A stretch of 64,000 bases of DNA from Pseudomonas gingeri (GTDB taxonomy: Bacteria > Pseudomonadota > Gammaproteobacteria > Pseudomonadales > Pseudomonadaceae). The stretch covers positions 1-64,000 of the forward strand of contig NZ_JACAOS010000003.1 of the NCBI RefSeq assembly GCF_013386165.1, written 5' to 3'. The position numbers and the translations under genes were made by a program. Under the pieces are notes generated by a model. The model saw nothing but the letters and a program-made list of their open reading frames with translations, had not been told where the DNA came from and did not search any database. This document shows, one piece after another, positions 34,437 to 43,204 of the stretch. Positions within the stretch are counted from its first letter, which is position 1. Every line of letters starts with the position of its first letter.

Positions 34437-35318
34437 ATGGAACTCAAACACCTGCGCGCCTTTGTTGTGCTCGCCCAGGAGCTGCATTTCGGCCGGGCGG
34501 CCTCGCAGTTGTCGATTGTGCAACCGGCGCTGAGCATGCAAATCAAATCACTGGAGAGTGAGCTGGGGGTGCGCTTGCTTGACCGCAACCGGCATTCGGT
34601 GACGCTGACCGAGGCCGGTCGGGTGTTTCTCCCCGAGGCCCAGGCGACCCTGCATCAGTGCGCCCGGGCAGCCGATGCCGCCCGCGCCACCAGCCGCGGG
34701 GAAATTGGCCGGGTGCGCCTGGGCTTTGTCTCGTCGGTCTTGCCGGAATTGCTGCCGGATCTGATTCGCGCGGTGCATCAGCGCTACCCACGCATCGAAT
34801 TGGAACTCAAGGACATGTCTGCCCCGGACCAGGCCGCGGCGTTGAAAGGTGGTTTGCTGGACTTCGGTCTTATGCGCTTGCCTGCGGTCTATACGGGCAT
34901 TCATACCCGTGCGGTGCTGCAAGAAAGCTTTTGCGTGGCCTTGCCCAAGGATCATCCCCTGGCGTCCCGGGACCTGATCCAGCCCAGTGACATCGCCAGG
35001 TTGCCCATCTATGTCCTGGCGCGCCGTTATGCCCCGGGCTTCTACGATGAGTGGGTGCAGGCGTTGGGGCGCTACGGGGTGACCCTTGAAATCGCCTCCG
35101 AGCTGGGTGAGTTCACCACGATGCTGGCGCTGGTTTCGGCAGGACTGGGGATTGGCATCCTGCCCTACCAGGCGGCACGGGCGCTGCCTGGCAATTGTGT
35201 GTCCAGGCCTCTGGACCTGGGGGAGTACCGCACTCGGATCGGAGTGGCCTGGATCGACCTGGACAGCGCGGTCAAGACCACGCTGTTCAATCTGATCGGC
35301 GAGTTGTTTGTTGTCTGA
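34437..35318 (+). CDS. LysR-family regulator of the idn operon
   Basis: A 293-residue LysR protein. The helix-turn-helix is at residues ~1-60 (MELKHLRAFVVLAQELHFGR, AASQLSIVQPALSMQIKSLE), followed by the effector-binding domain (RVRLGFVSSVLPELLPDLIRA). It is divergent from the permease gene with a 141-base gap, the classical layout for a regulator of the adjacent operon. The ATG at 34437 is favoured because it gives the normal LysR N-terminus; the frame from 34404 adds eleven residues. E. coli idn genes use IdnR of another family, so control differs here. Confidence 0.88.
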   Translation: MELKHLRAFVVLAQELHFGRAASQLSIVQPALSMQIKSLESELGVRLLDRNRHSVTLTEAGRVFLPEAQATLHQCARAADAARATSRGEIGRVRLGFVSSVLPELLPDLIRAVHQRYPRIELELKDMSAPDQAAALKGGLLDFGLMRLPAVYTGIHTRAVLQESFCVALPKDHPLASRDLIQPSDIARLPIYVLARRYAPGFYDEWVQALGRYGVTLEIASELGEFTTMLALVSAGLGIGILPYQAARALPGNCVSRPLDLGEYRTRIGVAWIDLDSAVKTTLFNLIGELFVV

Positions 35319-35363
35319 CCGTCCTTGTCCGTCAGTAGCGCAGCTCAACCGGCTGCCTGGGCC

Positions 35364-36434
35364 TCAAGCCCCGGCGGGTTCCGGCCACAGCCCGACATGG
35401 ATCAAGGCGGTGACGCTGACGCCCAGCAGGATGCCCACCAGGCGATCACGAATTTCGCTCAGCTCGGTCATTGGCGCAAAATCTGCCAGCAGCGCCAGGG
35501 CAAAGCCGAAGACGATCTGGATCCCGGCATAACTGCTGCGCGGCGAGCCGGCGCTGACCCACGCAGCCAGGCCCAACACCGGCAGGCTCATCAGCAACAG
35601 GCCGACGATGCTGTCGATCTGCGGCACCACCCAGACCATGCACACCAGCGCCAGGGCGCTGCCGACCAGGCAGCCGAGGATGCGCAGCAGGCCTTTGTGC
35701 AGGGTTTTTTCCAGACTCGGCATGGCCGTGATCAGGCAGGTGAGCATGGCCGTGTGGATGCCGGGCCAGTCGACCGCGGTGTACAGCAGGTAGCACAGCA
35801 GCGCGGCGAGCAGGGTCTTGAAGGCGAATTGCAGATAGACCGGGTTTTCGAAGGCATCGGCCACCAATAACGGTGGCTTGGGCGCCCGTGACGTTGCGTC
35901 GGGTGGCGGTGCCGGCAGCAGCAGGGTGTTGACCGCCACGGTCACCAGCGTCGGATAGACAATCGCCACCCAGGCCCAGAGGCAGGCACGGGTCAGGGCT
36001 TCAGGATCGTTATTGAGGTCCACCTGGCTCTGGATATAAATGGTCACCAGGGCCACCACGAAGAACAGCGGACCGAGCCTGCAGGTGCGCATGAAAAACA
36101 CGCTGACGAAAAACACCAGGCTGGCGCCGGTTATGCGCAGCAGCGGATAGTCGAAGGTGAATTTCAGCAGCAGGATCGCCAGGCCCACGGCCAAGGTGGC
36201 ACTGACGATAAACAGCGTGCCGAGCATCTTGGTCAGGGCCACGCTCGATTGGGTCACGAAGAACACCAGCACCAGGGAGATCGACAGCAACGGCACCTGC
36301 AAGCTCATGGCGAGCAGGATCACGAGGGTGCAGGAGAGCAGATGCCGAAGCACCGCGTTCACCCGGCCGGGGCGCTCGCTCAGTTCCTCCTTGAGGATGT
36401 CCAGCAGCGACTGTCCCCCGGTTTCTCCGCTCAT
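35364..36434 (-). CDS. FUSC-family inner-membrane efflux component (MdtO-like)
   Basis: A 356-residue membrane protein with two blocks of hydrophobic helices (residues ~28-175 and ~215-350), the arrangement of the aromatic acid exporter/fusaric acid resistance (FUSC) superfamily. It should work with the periplasmic adaptor encoded just upstream (4-base ATGA overlap). At 356 residues it is about half the size of E. coli MdtO and lacks the large cytoplasmic portion. Cargo is unknown. Confidence 0.78.
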   Translation of the reverse strand: MSGETGGQSLLDILKEELSERPGRVNAVLRHLLSCTLVILLAMSLQVPLLSISLVLVFFVTQSSVALTKMLGTLFIVSATLAVGLAILLLKFTFDYPLLRITGASLVFFVSVFFMRTCRLGPLFFVVALVTIYIQSQVDLNNDPEALTRACLWAWVAIVYPTLVTVAVNTLLLPAPPPDATSRAPKPPLLVADAFENPVYLQFAFKTLLAALLCYLLYTAVDWPGIHTAMLTCLITAMPSLEKTLHKGLLRILGCLVGSALALVCMVWVVPQIDSIVGLLLMSLPVLGLAAWVSAGSPRSSYAGIQIVFGFALALLADFAPMTELSEIRDRLVGILLGVSVTALIHVGLWPEPAGA

Positions 36435-37498
36435 GGGGTTGTGGCCGTCGGCGTTTGTGTCGCGTCGCTGGCGGTGTTGATGACGGCGACGGCCGACGCC
36501 CCGAGGCGAAACGGCTGCAGGTCCGTGCCATTGACCCGGATGCGTACCGGAAAGCGTTGCGAAACCCGGACCCAGTTGATGGACCGTGCAACCTTGGGCA
36601 AGCCGTTGACATCACTGCCGCCATCGTCCGGGAACACACCGAAGCCGATGGAGTCGACGTTGCCGCTGAAGGTCCGGCGGGTATCGCTCATCAGGTAGAC
36701 GGTGGCGGCGTCGCCAGGGTGCATATTTTTCAGCTCGGTTTCGCGGAAGTTCGCCACCACATACCAATGCCCGGTATCGATCAGGCTGAACACCGACTGG
36801 CCCGCCGAGGCGAACTGGCCGGCGGTGGTCTTGAGGCCCACCACACGGCCGTCGAACGGCGCGCGAACAGTGCTGTACTCGACGTTCAGTGCCGCACGGG
36901 CGATCTGCGCTTCAATCACCGCCCGATGGGCGACCTGGGCGTCAACGCCGCTGACCGCAGTGCTGGCCTGGCGCGCTTGCAGTTGGCTGACATTGAGTTG
37001 CGACAAGGCGCTGCGCCTGGAGGTGCGGGACTGGTCGATGGCTTCGGCGGAGATATAACCATGTGACAACAGGGCTTCCTGGCGCCTGAGGGTGTCGCCG
37101 CTTTGCTTGGCCTGGGCCTGGACCCGCTCGATTTCGGCATGGGCGGCCTCGGCGTTCAAGCGTTGGGCGGCTATCTGCCGTTCGTTCAGGCCGATCTGCC
37201 GATCCAGTTCCACCAGCGACGCCTTGGCCTCGTCCAGCGCCGTCTGGTAGGGGCGCGGATCGATGCGCATCAGCACATCTCCCTGATGGACCTGCTGGTT
37301 TTCCCGCACCGGCAACTCGACGATACGTCCGCTGACCTGTGGGGTGACATTGACCGTATCGGCATAGGCGTAGGCGTCGTCGGTGCGCGGTTGCGCATCC
37401 AGCCGGGCGATGACCCAGAGCAACAGTCCCAGGGCCGCGATGCAGAGCGCGCCAATGAGCAGTCGACGAGGAGAGTGGGGTGAGGAGTGTGTTTGCAT
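36431..37498 (-). CDS. HlyD/EmrA-type periplasmic adaptor (MdtN-like)
   Basis: A 355-residue membrane-fusion protein: one N-terminal anchor helix (LLIGALCIAALGLLLWVIARL), then a lipoyl half-motif (VNVTPQVSGRIVELPVREN), a coiled-coil hairpin (residues ~80-185), a second lipoyl half (VRAPFDGRVVGLKTTAGQF) and a beta-barrel. It joins the inner-membrane FUSC protein to an outer-membrane channel. No TolC-like gene is in this operon, unlike E. coli mdtNOP. Confidence 0.85.
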   Translation of the reverse strand: MQTHSSPHSPRRLLIGALCIAALGLLLWVIARLDAQPRTDDAYAYADTVNVTPQVSGRIVELPVRENQQVHQGDVLMRIDPRPYQTALDEAKASLVELDRQIGLNERQIAAQRLNAEAAHAEIERVQAQAKQSGDTLRRQEALLSHGYISAEAIDQSRTSRRSALSQLNVSQLQARQASTAVSGVDAQVAHRAVIEAQIARAALNVEYSTVRAPFDGRVVGLKTTAGQFASAGQSVFSLIDTGHWYVVANFRETELKNMHPGDAATVYLMSDTRRTFSGNVDSIGFGVFPDDGGSDVNGLPKVARSINWVRVSQRFPVRIRVNGTDLQPFRLGASAVAVINTASDATQTPTATTP

Positions 37499-37513
37499 GG
37501 GGAAACGCCCGGG

Positions 37514-37816
37514 TTAGAAAAAGATCAGCCAGCTCAACAGCGAAAAAACCAGGGCCAGCAGTGGGTAGCTCAGCACCCATGGCTGCAGCCATGGGGTACG
37601 CTGTGTCCTGAGCAGCACGGCCCTGACCAGAAAGGTCAGCAGGACGCCGCCGATCGCGCAAAACAGCCAGTCCGGGAAGTAGGCGCCGATCACGCTGATC
37701 GACGGTGGTTGTGTACAGCCGGCCAGGGTCAGGCAGGCCAGTGCGCCTGCCAGCGCTTTTGCGCAGCAGGGCGAGCGTCTGTCTGTATAGCGGACGCAGG
37801 GAGGGCGGGTATTCAT
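37514..37816 (-). CDS. YtcA-like lipoprotein/membrane protein
   Basis: A 100-residue protein. The N-terminus has a lipobox LTLAGC (cleavage before Cys34 gives a lipoprotein), followed by two hydrophobic helices (FPDWLFCAIGGVLLTFLVRA and PLLALVFSLLSWLIFF). E. coli YtcA, encoded in front of mdtNOP, has the same plan. The ATG at 37816 is the first that yields a proper signal sequence; longer frames extend into the AraC gene's promoter region. It precedes the adaptor gene by 15 bases, so it belongs to the same operon. Confidence 0.78.
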   Translation of the reverse strand: MNTRPPCVRYTDRRSPCCAKALAGALACLTLAGCTQPPSISVIGAYFPDWLFCAIGGVLLTFLVRAVLLRTQRTPWLQPWVLSYPLLALVFSLLSWLIFF

Positions 37817-38022
37817 CACGGTCGAGGCTCGGTCAGATGGGCAAAATGGAGAGCGCCGCCGACGGCTGGTGCCCGGATCGAAGCGGGCGAGTGTTGCGCG
37901 GTCTTTCGTTGGCGATAGTTTAGAGAGGGCGCCAGGGGTGAACATGATCTGTTCGGCCATATTATTGATAGGGAGTGCACTGTGATCGACCTTGGGTTCC
38001 TTTCGGTGGAGTCGACGCGCGA

Positions 38023-39033
38023 GTGAATAATCAACAGCGCAGTATCAGCGGTGCGCTGATCATGGCGAGGGTCGGACTCGAGCGTGGACTGTCGAGCGTG
38101 GACTTTCTCGCAGGCTCGGGACTTGAGTCCGCTGACCTGGAAAGCCCGACCCGCATTATTTCTTTCGAGCAGGAATTTCGCCTGATCCGCAACCTGCTCA
38201 AGCACTGTGGGCGCGTCACCGGCCTGGGCCTGGAAGTGGGCTCGCGCTATCGCTTCACTTCATTGGCCGCACTGGGTTTTGCCTTGGTCAGCAGTTCCAC
38301 GTTGCGCGATGCTTTTTCACTGATTCCGTATTACTCGGAGTTGAATGCCAGCCTGGTGCGCGTGGTGATCGAGGCCAAGGCGACGGACCTGCGGATCGAA
38401 TGCGAGGAAAGCGATATCCCCCTGGATTTACGCCCGTTCATCGTCGAACGCTCCTTTGTCGCCGGGTTGAGGATTGCCGGCGATCTGCTCGGCCGCACGG
38501 CGATACCCCGGGCCATCGAGTTCAGCTTTGCCGAACCGGCCGATGTGGCGCTCTATCAGCAATTCACCGGCGTGCACCCGCGCTTCAATGCGCCGAAAAG
38601 CGCCCTGGTCTTCAGCCAGGTCGACGCCGATATCCTGCTGGCGTTGGCCGATCCCCTGGCGCTGCATATCGCCCATGATCAGTGTCGACGGGGGTTGCCG
38701 GTCGGGCCGAAGAGCGGCGGGTTGGCCGGGCGGGTGCGCGAGTTGCTGGCCGCGCAACCGGCCGCCATGCCGGCCATGGGGCCGCTGGCTGCAACCCTGT
38801 GCATGTCGGTGCGGACCTTGCGGCGCCGCTTGCAGGAGGAGGGCGCGACCTATCTCGGCTTGTGCGACGAAGTGCGCGAGGCCATGGCCGAACGTTTGCT
38901 GACGGGCTCGCGGCTGCAGATCGAGCAGATTGCCGAGGCCTTGGGGTATTCGGAGTCCGCCAGCTTTATCCATGCGTTCAAGCGCTGGACGGGCGAATCA
39001 CCCCATGCGTTTCGCCAGGCCCGCGCCCGGTAG
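38023..39033 (+). CDS. AraC-family regulator (OruR/ArgR-like type)
   Basis: A 336-residue AraC protein with the Arabinose_bd-like N-terminal domain (residues ~20-195, SLAALGFALVSSSTLRDAF) and a C-terminal AraC domain (ATLCMSVRTLRRRLQEEGAT, IEQIAEALGYSESASFIHAFKRW). It is divergent from the ytcA-mdtN-FUSC operon and probably regulates it. The start is uncertain: a GTG at 38023 with GGTGGAG upstream is preferred for family length; a GTG at 37975 and an ATG at 38062 are also in frame. Confidence 0.82.
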   Translation: MNNQQRSISGALIMARVGLERGLSSVDFLAGSGLESADLESPTRIISFEQEFRLIRNLLKHCGRVTGLGLEVGSRYRFTSLAALGFALVSSSTLRDAFSLIPYYSELNASLVRVVIEAKATDLRIECEESDIPLDLRPFIVERSFVAGLRIAGDLLGRTAIPRAIEFSFAEPADVALYQQFTGVHPRFNAPKSALVFSQVDADILLALADPLALHIAHDQCRRGLPVGPKSGGLAGRVRELLAAQPAAMPAMGPLAATLCMSVRTLRRRLQEEGATYLGLCDEVREAMAERLLTGSRLQIEQIAEALGYSESASFIHAFKRWTGESPHAFRQARAR

Positions 39034-39230
39034 GCAGCCCAATCGGCTGGGTTGCCCAGCGGCCGATCAGACGGTCTGTCGCGATGATTCGGCGCCCGCT
39101 GGGCGCCTGCCGCCGTCTTTGCGGGGCGGCGCACTATAATTAATCCGTGTCAGTGTGGCGGTGGCGCGTACTCCATCACCGCGCCCAAGGAGTGAACAGT
39201 ACGTCTGAAGGCTCGACAGAGGGTTCTGCC

Positions 39231-39581
39231 ATGAAAAACCATTCCTTGCAGCATTACTCCCACGACCTGGGTATGGCCGTGCACGACACGTGGACCACCG
39301 CCCGGGTCAAATCCGCCCTGGCCATGGCGGACTCCGCGCAAAGCGTGCATATCCATGTGAAAACCCATGCCGGTACGGTGGCGTTGAGCGGTCGGGTGCT
39401 GACCCATCGCCAATGCGAACGGGTGATTGAGTTGGTTCGCGCGGTGCCTGGCGTGGTTGAAGTGGATGCCCATGGGCTGCTGACCCATGTGTTTATGCCC
39501 GCCAGCTCGATGCAGGCGCCCGATGCCGAAGAGGCCAACGAGTACCGGCCGCCGTTGCCGCGTCGCGAGGATGACCAATAG
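39231..39581 (+). CDS. BON-domain protein
   Basis: A 116-residue protein with a single BON domain (residues ~15-90: DTWTTARVKSALAMADS, VHIHVKTHAGTVALSGRV, and the closing VPGVVEVDAHGL). BON domains bind phospholipid or act as periplasmic accessory modules. No signal peptide is apparent, which is unusual for periplasmic members. The ATG at 39231 follows AGAGGG. It is about 200 bases downstream of the AraC gene and probably separate from it. Confidence 0.8.
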   Translation: MKNHSLQHYSHDLGMAVHDTWTTARVKSALAMADSAQSVHIHVKTHAGTVALSGRVLTHRQCERVIELVRAVPGVVEVDAHGLLTHVFMPASSMQAPDAEEANEYRPPLPRREDDQ

Positions 39582-39680
39582 CGCCGTTGATGCATCCATG
39601 GCAGGGTCGGTGCTGGTCAGTTGATCCTGCTTCGCTGTTCCCAGTGTCAGCCCTGGCGTGACACCGGCTACGTTGCGGCT

Positions 39681-40070
39681 TCAGATCGCAGGGGCAGGCC
39701 TGTGTCGAACGCTGGACACGAGCGCCCAAGCGGTGAAGATCTCCACCACTGCCGCCGACAAGATGCCCGGCCCTGCGTGACCCGCCCACATTTCGCCCAG
39801 GCCCAGCGCCGCCAGCACAGCGCAGGTCAGGGCGAAGCCATCGGCTACCGCTGTTCGGGTGGCGGAGGGTGGGGCGCTGCGCAACCGCGCCAGCATCAGG
39901 GCGATGCCTAGAAATAGCGCGGCCGAGCGCCGCGCCAGCAAACCGGTTGATTCGCTGTAGCCGACACTCCAGCTTTGCAGCAGAAGCTCTGGGACCCACA
40001 TCCAGATCAGGGTCAGCGCCAGGCACAATGCACCAACCCAGGTACAAACGGTATGAAATCGAAGTGTCAT
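39681..40070 (-). CDS. four-helix hypothetical membrane protein
   Basis: A 129-residue membrane protein with about four helices, beginning VGALCLALTLIWMWVPELLL and ending with a helix over residues ~95-120 (ILSAAVVEIFTAWALVSSV). It resembles small uncharacterised proteins of the DUF4345/DoxX-like kind, but I cannot assign a family. No clear operon partner. Confidence 0.6.
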   Translation of the reverse strand: MTLRFHTVCTWVGALCLALTLIWMWVPELLLQSWSVGYSESTGLLARRSAALFLGIALMLARLRSAPPSATRTAVADGFALTCAVLAALGLGEMWAGHAGPGILSAAVVEIFTAWALVSSVRHRPAPAI

Positions 40071-40168
40071 TTCAGGGGGCGGCCGATCCGCCTAGGAGTG
40101 GAGTAGATCCCGAAGATATCCGGGCAATCCGGCGCCGTATTGAATGTTTCGGACAAACTGGAGAGGCC

Positions 40169-41107
40169 CTAGGTCCAGATGCGATAGACCCAGAAGCTTT
40201 CATGATTCAGGTTGCGCTTCAATTCGTCCGGACTGAATCCGGTGAAGCGGCGCAGCTCCCGGCACAGGTGGGGTTGGTCGGAGAAGCCGTTGTCAGCCGC
40301 CAGTGTCGACCATGCTGGAGCCGCACCCAATGCACCTGGATTCGCCGCCAGTAGCACTTCTTCGAGCCGACCGATGCCACGCAGTTGCCGCAATGTCTGC
40401 CCGGTCCAGGTCTTGATTCGCCTGTCGACCTGTCGTTCGCTCTGGCCTCTGCCCTGCACGGTGGCGCGCAAGGCCACATCGCTGGACCAGGCGGCCAGGC
40501 GGTAGGCACGGGCCATTGCCGTCGAATAGGGGCGCGTGATCAGCGCCGAGGGCTCTTTTGCTGTGGCTGATTGGGCTGCCGCCCAGCGCGGCCCGAGAAA
40601 GGCCTCGATCAAGCGGATCCGCGCCCCATCGTCCGGGGCCGTCAGTACCGCGTGTGCCATGTCCTGCCAGTTTGAGTCGAACAGCGAGGCGAACGGGCTG
40701 TAACCGTTGATGTGCGGCATGACCTCCAGGCCGCTGAGCGCTCGCAGGGCATCGGGATAGATCAGCAGCGTGAAGAACTGGACCTCGCCGCTGTTGTGGC
40801 TGACCGAAGGGCGTGTGTGGGGGCCTGAAAACACCACGGGCAAGGACCTGTGGTCAGTGGGCTGGGTATCGTCTGGCGCTGGCACACGAGAGTCCTGACC
40901 GCGAATGAGCCAGACGATGACGCAGGTGGAGGTGGGCGGGAAGTGATTGCGCCGCTCCTCCGGGGTCAGGGCGGCGGCCTCTTCGGTGCTGCGCGAGAGA
41001 TAGGCGCGGATGCAGCCAGCCAGGGCGGGTTGGGGGGCATACAAGGCGCTGTGAGTCGCGCCGGATACGCCGTGTATTTCTTTGACCAGCCGATGTTCGT
41101 CCGTCAT
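40169..41107 (-). CDS. AraC-family regulator
   Basis: A 312-residue protein. The N-terminal half is a cupin-like sensing domain (PTSTCVIVWLIRGQ, VFSGPHTRPSVSHNSGEVQF). The C-terminal ~110 residues are an AraC DNA-binding domain (SERQVDRRIKTWTGQTLRQL and WSTLAADNGFSDQPHLCREL RRFTGFSP). The ATG at 41107 overlaps the stop of the membrane-protein gene upstream (41104-41107), so the regulator is the last gene of an operon with two DUF2157-like genes. Coupling of an AraC protein to such genes is uncommon. Confidence 0.8.
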   Translation of the reverse strand: MTDEHRLVKEIHGVSGATHSALYAPQPALAGCIRAYLSRSTEEAAALTPEERRNHFPPTSTCVIVWLIRGQDSRVPAPDDTQPTDHRSLPVVFSGPHTRPSVSHNSGEVQFFTLLIYPDALRALSGLEVMPHINGYSPFASLFDSNWQDMAHAVLTAPDDGARIRLIEAFLGPRWAAAQSATAKEPSALITRPYSTAMARAYRLAAWSSDVALRATVQGRGQSERQVDRRIKTWTGQTLRQLRGIGRLEEVLLAANPGALGAAPAWSTLAADNGFSDQPHLCRELRRFTGFSPDELKRNLNHESFWVYRIWT

Positions 41108-42123
41108 CGGCTCAGGCGGCGTTTCTGCCGCTCGGACTCCAGCCAGATCACCAGCGCCAGCAGGCTGCCACCCGCTATCAGCAAACTCATCAGCCAACCC
41201 AGGGTCTCGGCGATCCGGGTGAAGAACAGCGTGTAGAACTGGATGATGAAAAAGGTCGAGCCATAGCCCACCAACATGCCGAAACGCAAACGAATACCCA
41301 GTGCCAGAAGCCCCAGGCTGACCAGCGCCCAGATCACGTTGTACATCACCAGTTCGCCGGCATCGGCCAAGTGCCAGGGACCATCAATCAGCTCATAGCT
41401 GCCAAACAGCGACAGCAGCCACAGGGCCATTTCGGCGACAAACAAGCCGCAGGAAATCCACACCTTGGCAAAGCCGCCATAACGCCCCAGCCAACCGGCC
41501 TCGGCGCGTAAGTGCAGCACGCCTGCGGCGATCAACGCGACCGCGGCACCGAGAAAACGTAGCGGGTAATTCATCCCGAACCAGTAGGCACCCCAACCGG
41601 ATTCATAGCCGCTGCGACCCCCAAACCAGGCAAAGAACAGCACGCTGCAAAGGGTCAACAGCAAGACGTTGTTCAGGGCGTAACTGAGGACCAGCAGTAT
41701 CAGCAGATCAACCAGCAGCAGCGCCGGCCAGTTGCCCGAGCCGTCCGAATAGATCATGCCCAGCACCACACTGGTGCCGATCAGGGCGAAGCCGCCGAGC
41801 AACTCAAGGGTGCCGCCGAACAGTTTCAGCTGTTTGCCGATCAGCCAGCGCCCGGCGATAAACAAGCCCAGGGTGACCAGCGTCAGGCTGACGGCCAGTT
41901 TCGGCAAGGTGAACGCCAGGTGTTCGCGCAGAAACAGCAGCAAGCCCGCCGCCAGGCTGATCGCGCCAAAGATCAGGAACCAGCGGCCCAGGGATCGCCA
42001 GTCCCAGCGCGTCAGCACATAACGCTCGCCTATGCGGGCGTGTTCGTCGAGGTCGATCTGGCCGTCTCGCAGCCATTGATCCAGGGCGTTGTGCACTTGC
42101 TGATTACGCTGATCCGGGTTCAT
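41104..42123 (-). CDS. DUF2157-like polytopic membrane protein
   Basis: A 339-residue protein with a short soluble N-terminus (HNALDQWLRDGQIDLDEHAR) and about nine or ten helices starting at WFLIFGAISLAAGLLLFLRE. This matches the DUF2157 pattern: an N-terminal 'W...G.i' motif, then a polytopic membrane domain. Function unknown. It overlaps its paralogue upstream by 4 bases. Confidence 0.72.
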   Translation of the reverse strand: MNPDQRNQQVHNALDQWLRDGQIDLDEHARIGERYVLTRWDWRSLGRWFLIFGAISLAAGLLLFLREHLAFTLPKLAVSLTLVTLGLFIAGRWLIGKQLKLFGGTLELLGGFALIGTSVVLGMIYSDGSGNWPALLLVDLLILLVLSYALNNVLLLTLCSVLFFAWFGGRSGYESGWGAYWFGMNYPLRFLGAAVALIAAGVLHLRAEAGWLGRYGGFAKVWISCGLFVAEMALWLLSLFGSYELIDGPWHLADAGELVMYNVIWALVSLGLLALGIRLRFGMLVGYGSTFFIIQFYTLFFTRIAETLGWLMSLLIAGGSLLALVIWLESERQKRRLSR

Positions 42124-43109
42124 TGTGAGGCTCCCTTGGCGCGCAGGGCCAGGCGTTCAAACGACCAGCCCAGTAACAGCCCGATGATCCCGCCTACCGC
42201 GAAAAACATGGCAACGCTTAAACGATCCCATGAGTACTCATAAAAACGGGTATACAGGTCGATGCCGAGGAACACCACGGCGAAACCGGTGAAACTCGGA
42301 TGTTTGAAGCGCGCGCCGACCACCAGTTGTGCGATGGCCACCAGGGTAAACAGCAAGGTCCAGGTGCGTGTGTCGCTGCCCAAGTCGTCGAGGCTGAGAA
42401 ACCAGAGGGAGCAATTGAGATAGAGCAGCCCGAAGATCACATACAGCCGGCCGAACCCGCAGAAACGGCGCAACTCACGCGCCTCGGCCAATTGGTGACA
42501 TAAACCCAGTACCGCCGCCAGCGCGGCAATGACCGCCATCGAACGCGGGTCCTGGATATCGAAAAAATAGCCGCCGTGCCCGCCATACCGTCCCCAGGCT
42601 CCCAGCCCATGGAACGCACACAGCAGGCCGAGGAGAAGCGGCCAGCGCAGACGATAACGGTAGGCGGTGAAGACGCTCAGGACCGCCGTGACCAGCAGCG
42701 CCAGCGGCACATTGCCAAGCTCTCCCAGGTCATTGTCCGAAGAGCCCAGCAACAGGCTTGCGCCAATAAGCATCAGGCCGATGGTCAGGATCGCCACCCC
42801 GGTGACGGGCGTTCGTTGAGCCGGATCGCGGGCCATCCGCACGCCCACCCACCACAAGCCGACACCGGCGCAGAAGAACAGCATGGCCCCGACCATCACC
42901 GACTGGCTGAACAGGCTCAAGCCTCCCAGCACCGCCATGCCGATCAGCAGGACTGCGCCGATTCCCAGCCATTGCAGTACGCTGGACAACAGCTGGCCAG
43001 GCTGCTCGTAGGGTGTGCTCAGGCGCTTGCGGGTTTCGGCATCGATCAGGCCACGGTGATGCCAGTTGGCAATTTCGTGAACCAGCAGCTGCTTTGTTGT
43101 TTTTCTCAT
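42120..43109 (-). CDS. DUF2157-like polytopic membrane protein, paralogue
   Basis: A 329-residue membrane protein of the same plan as the next gene: IANWHHRGLIDAETRKRL at the N-terminus, then about ten helices from VLQWLGIGAVLLIGMAVLGG. The two paralogues are coupled by ATGA and may act as a heteromeric complex. First gene of a three-gene operon ending in an AraC regulator. Confidence 0.72.
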   Translation of the reverse strand: MRKTTKQLLVHEIANWHHRGLIDAETRKRLSTPYEQPGQLLSSVLQWLGIGAVLLIGMAVLGGLSLFSQSVMVGAMLFFCAGVGLWWVGVRMARDPAQRTPVTGVAILTIGLMLIGASLLLGSSDNDLGELGNVPLALLVTAVLSVFTAYRYRLRWPLLLGLLCAFHGLGAWGRYGGHGGYFFDIQDPRSMAVIAALAAVLGLCHQLAEARELRRFCGFGRLYVIFGLLYLNCSLWFLSLDDLGSDTRTWTLLFTLVAIAQLVVGARFKHPSFTGFAVVFLGIDLYTRFYEYSWDRLSVAMFFAVGGIIGLLLGWSFERLALRAKGASQ

Positions 43110-43204
43110 GGTGTCAGGGATCCGTGACGTGAAAATCCAATGGCCTGCAGAACATTAGTGTCATTCTCAGCACAGGACGTCACATTTTGAAAACCGAATC
43201 CGGG

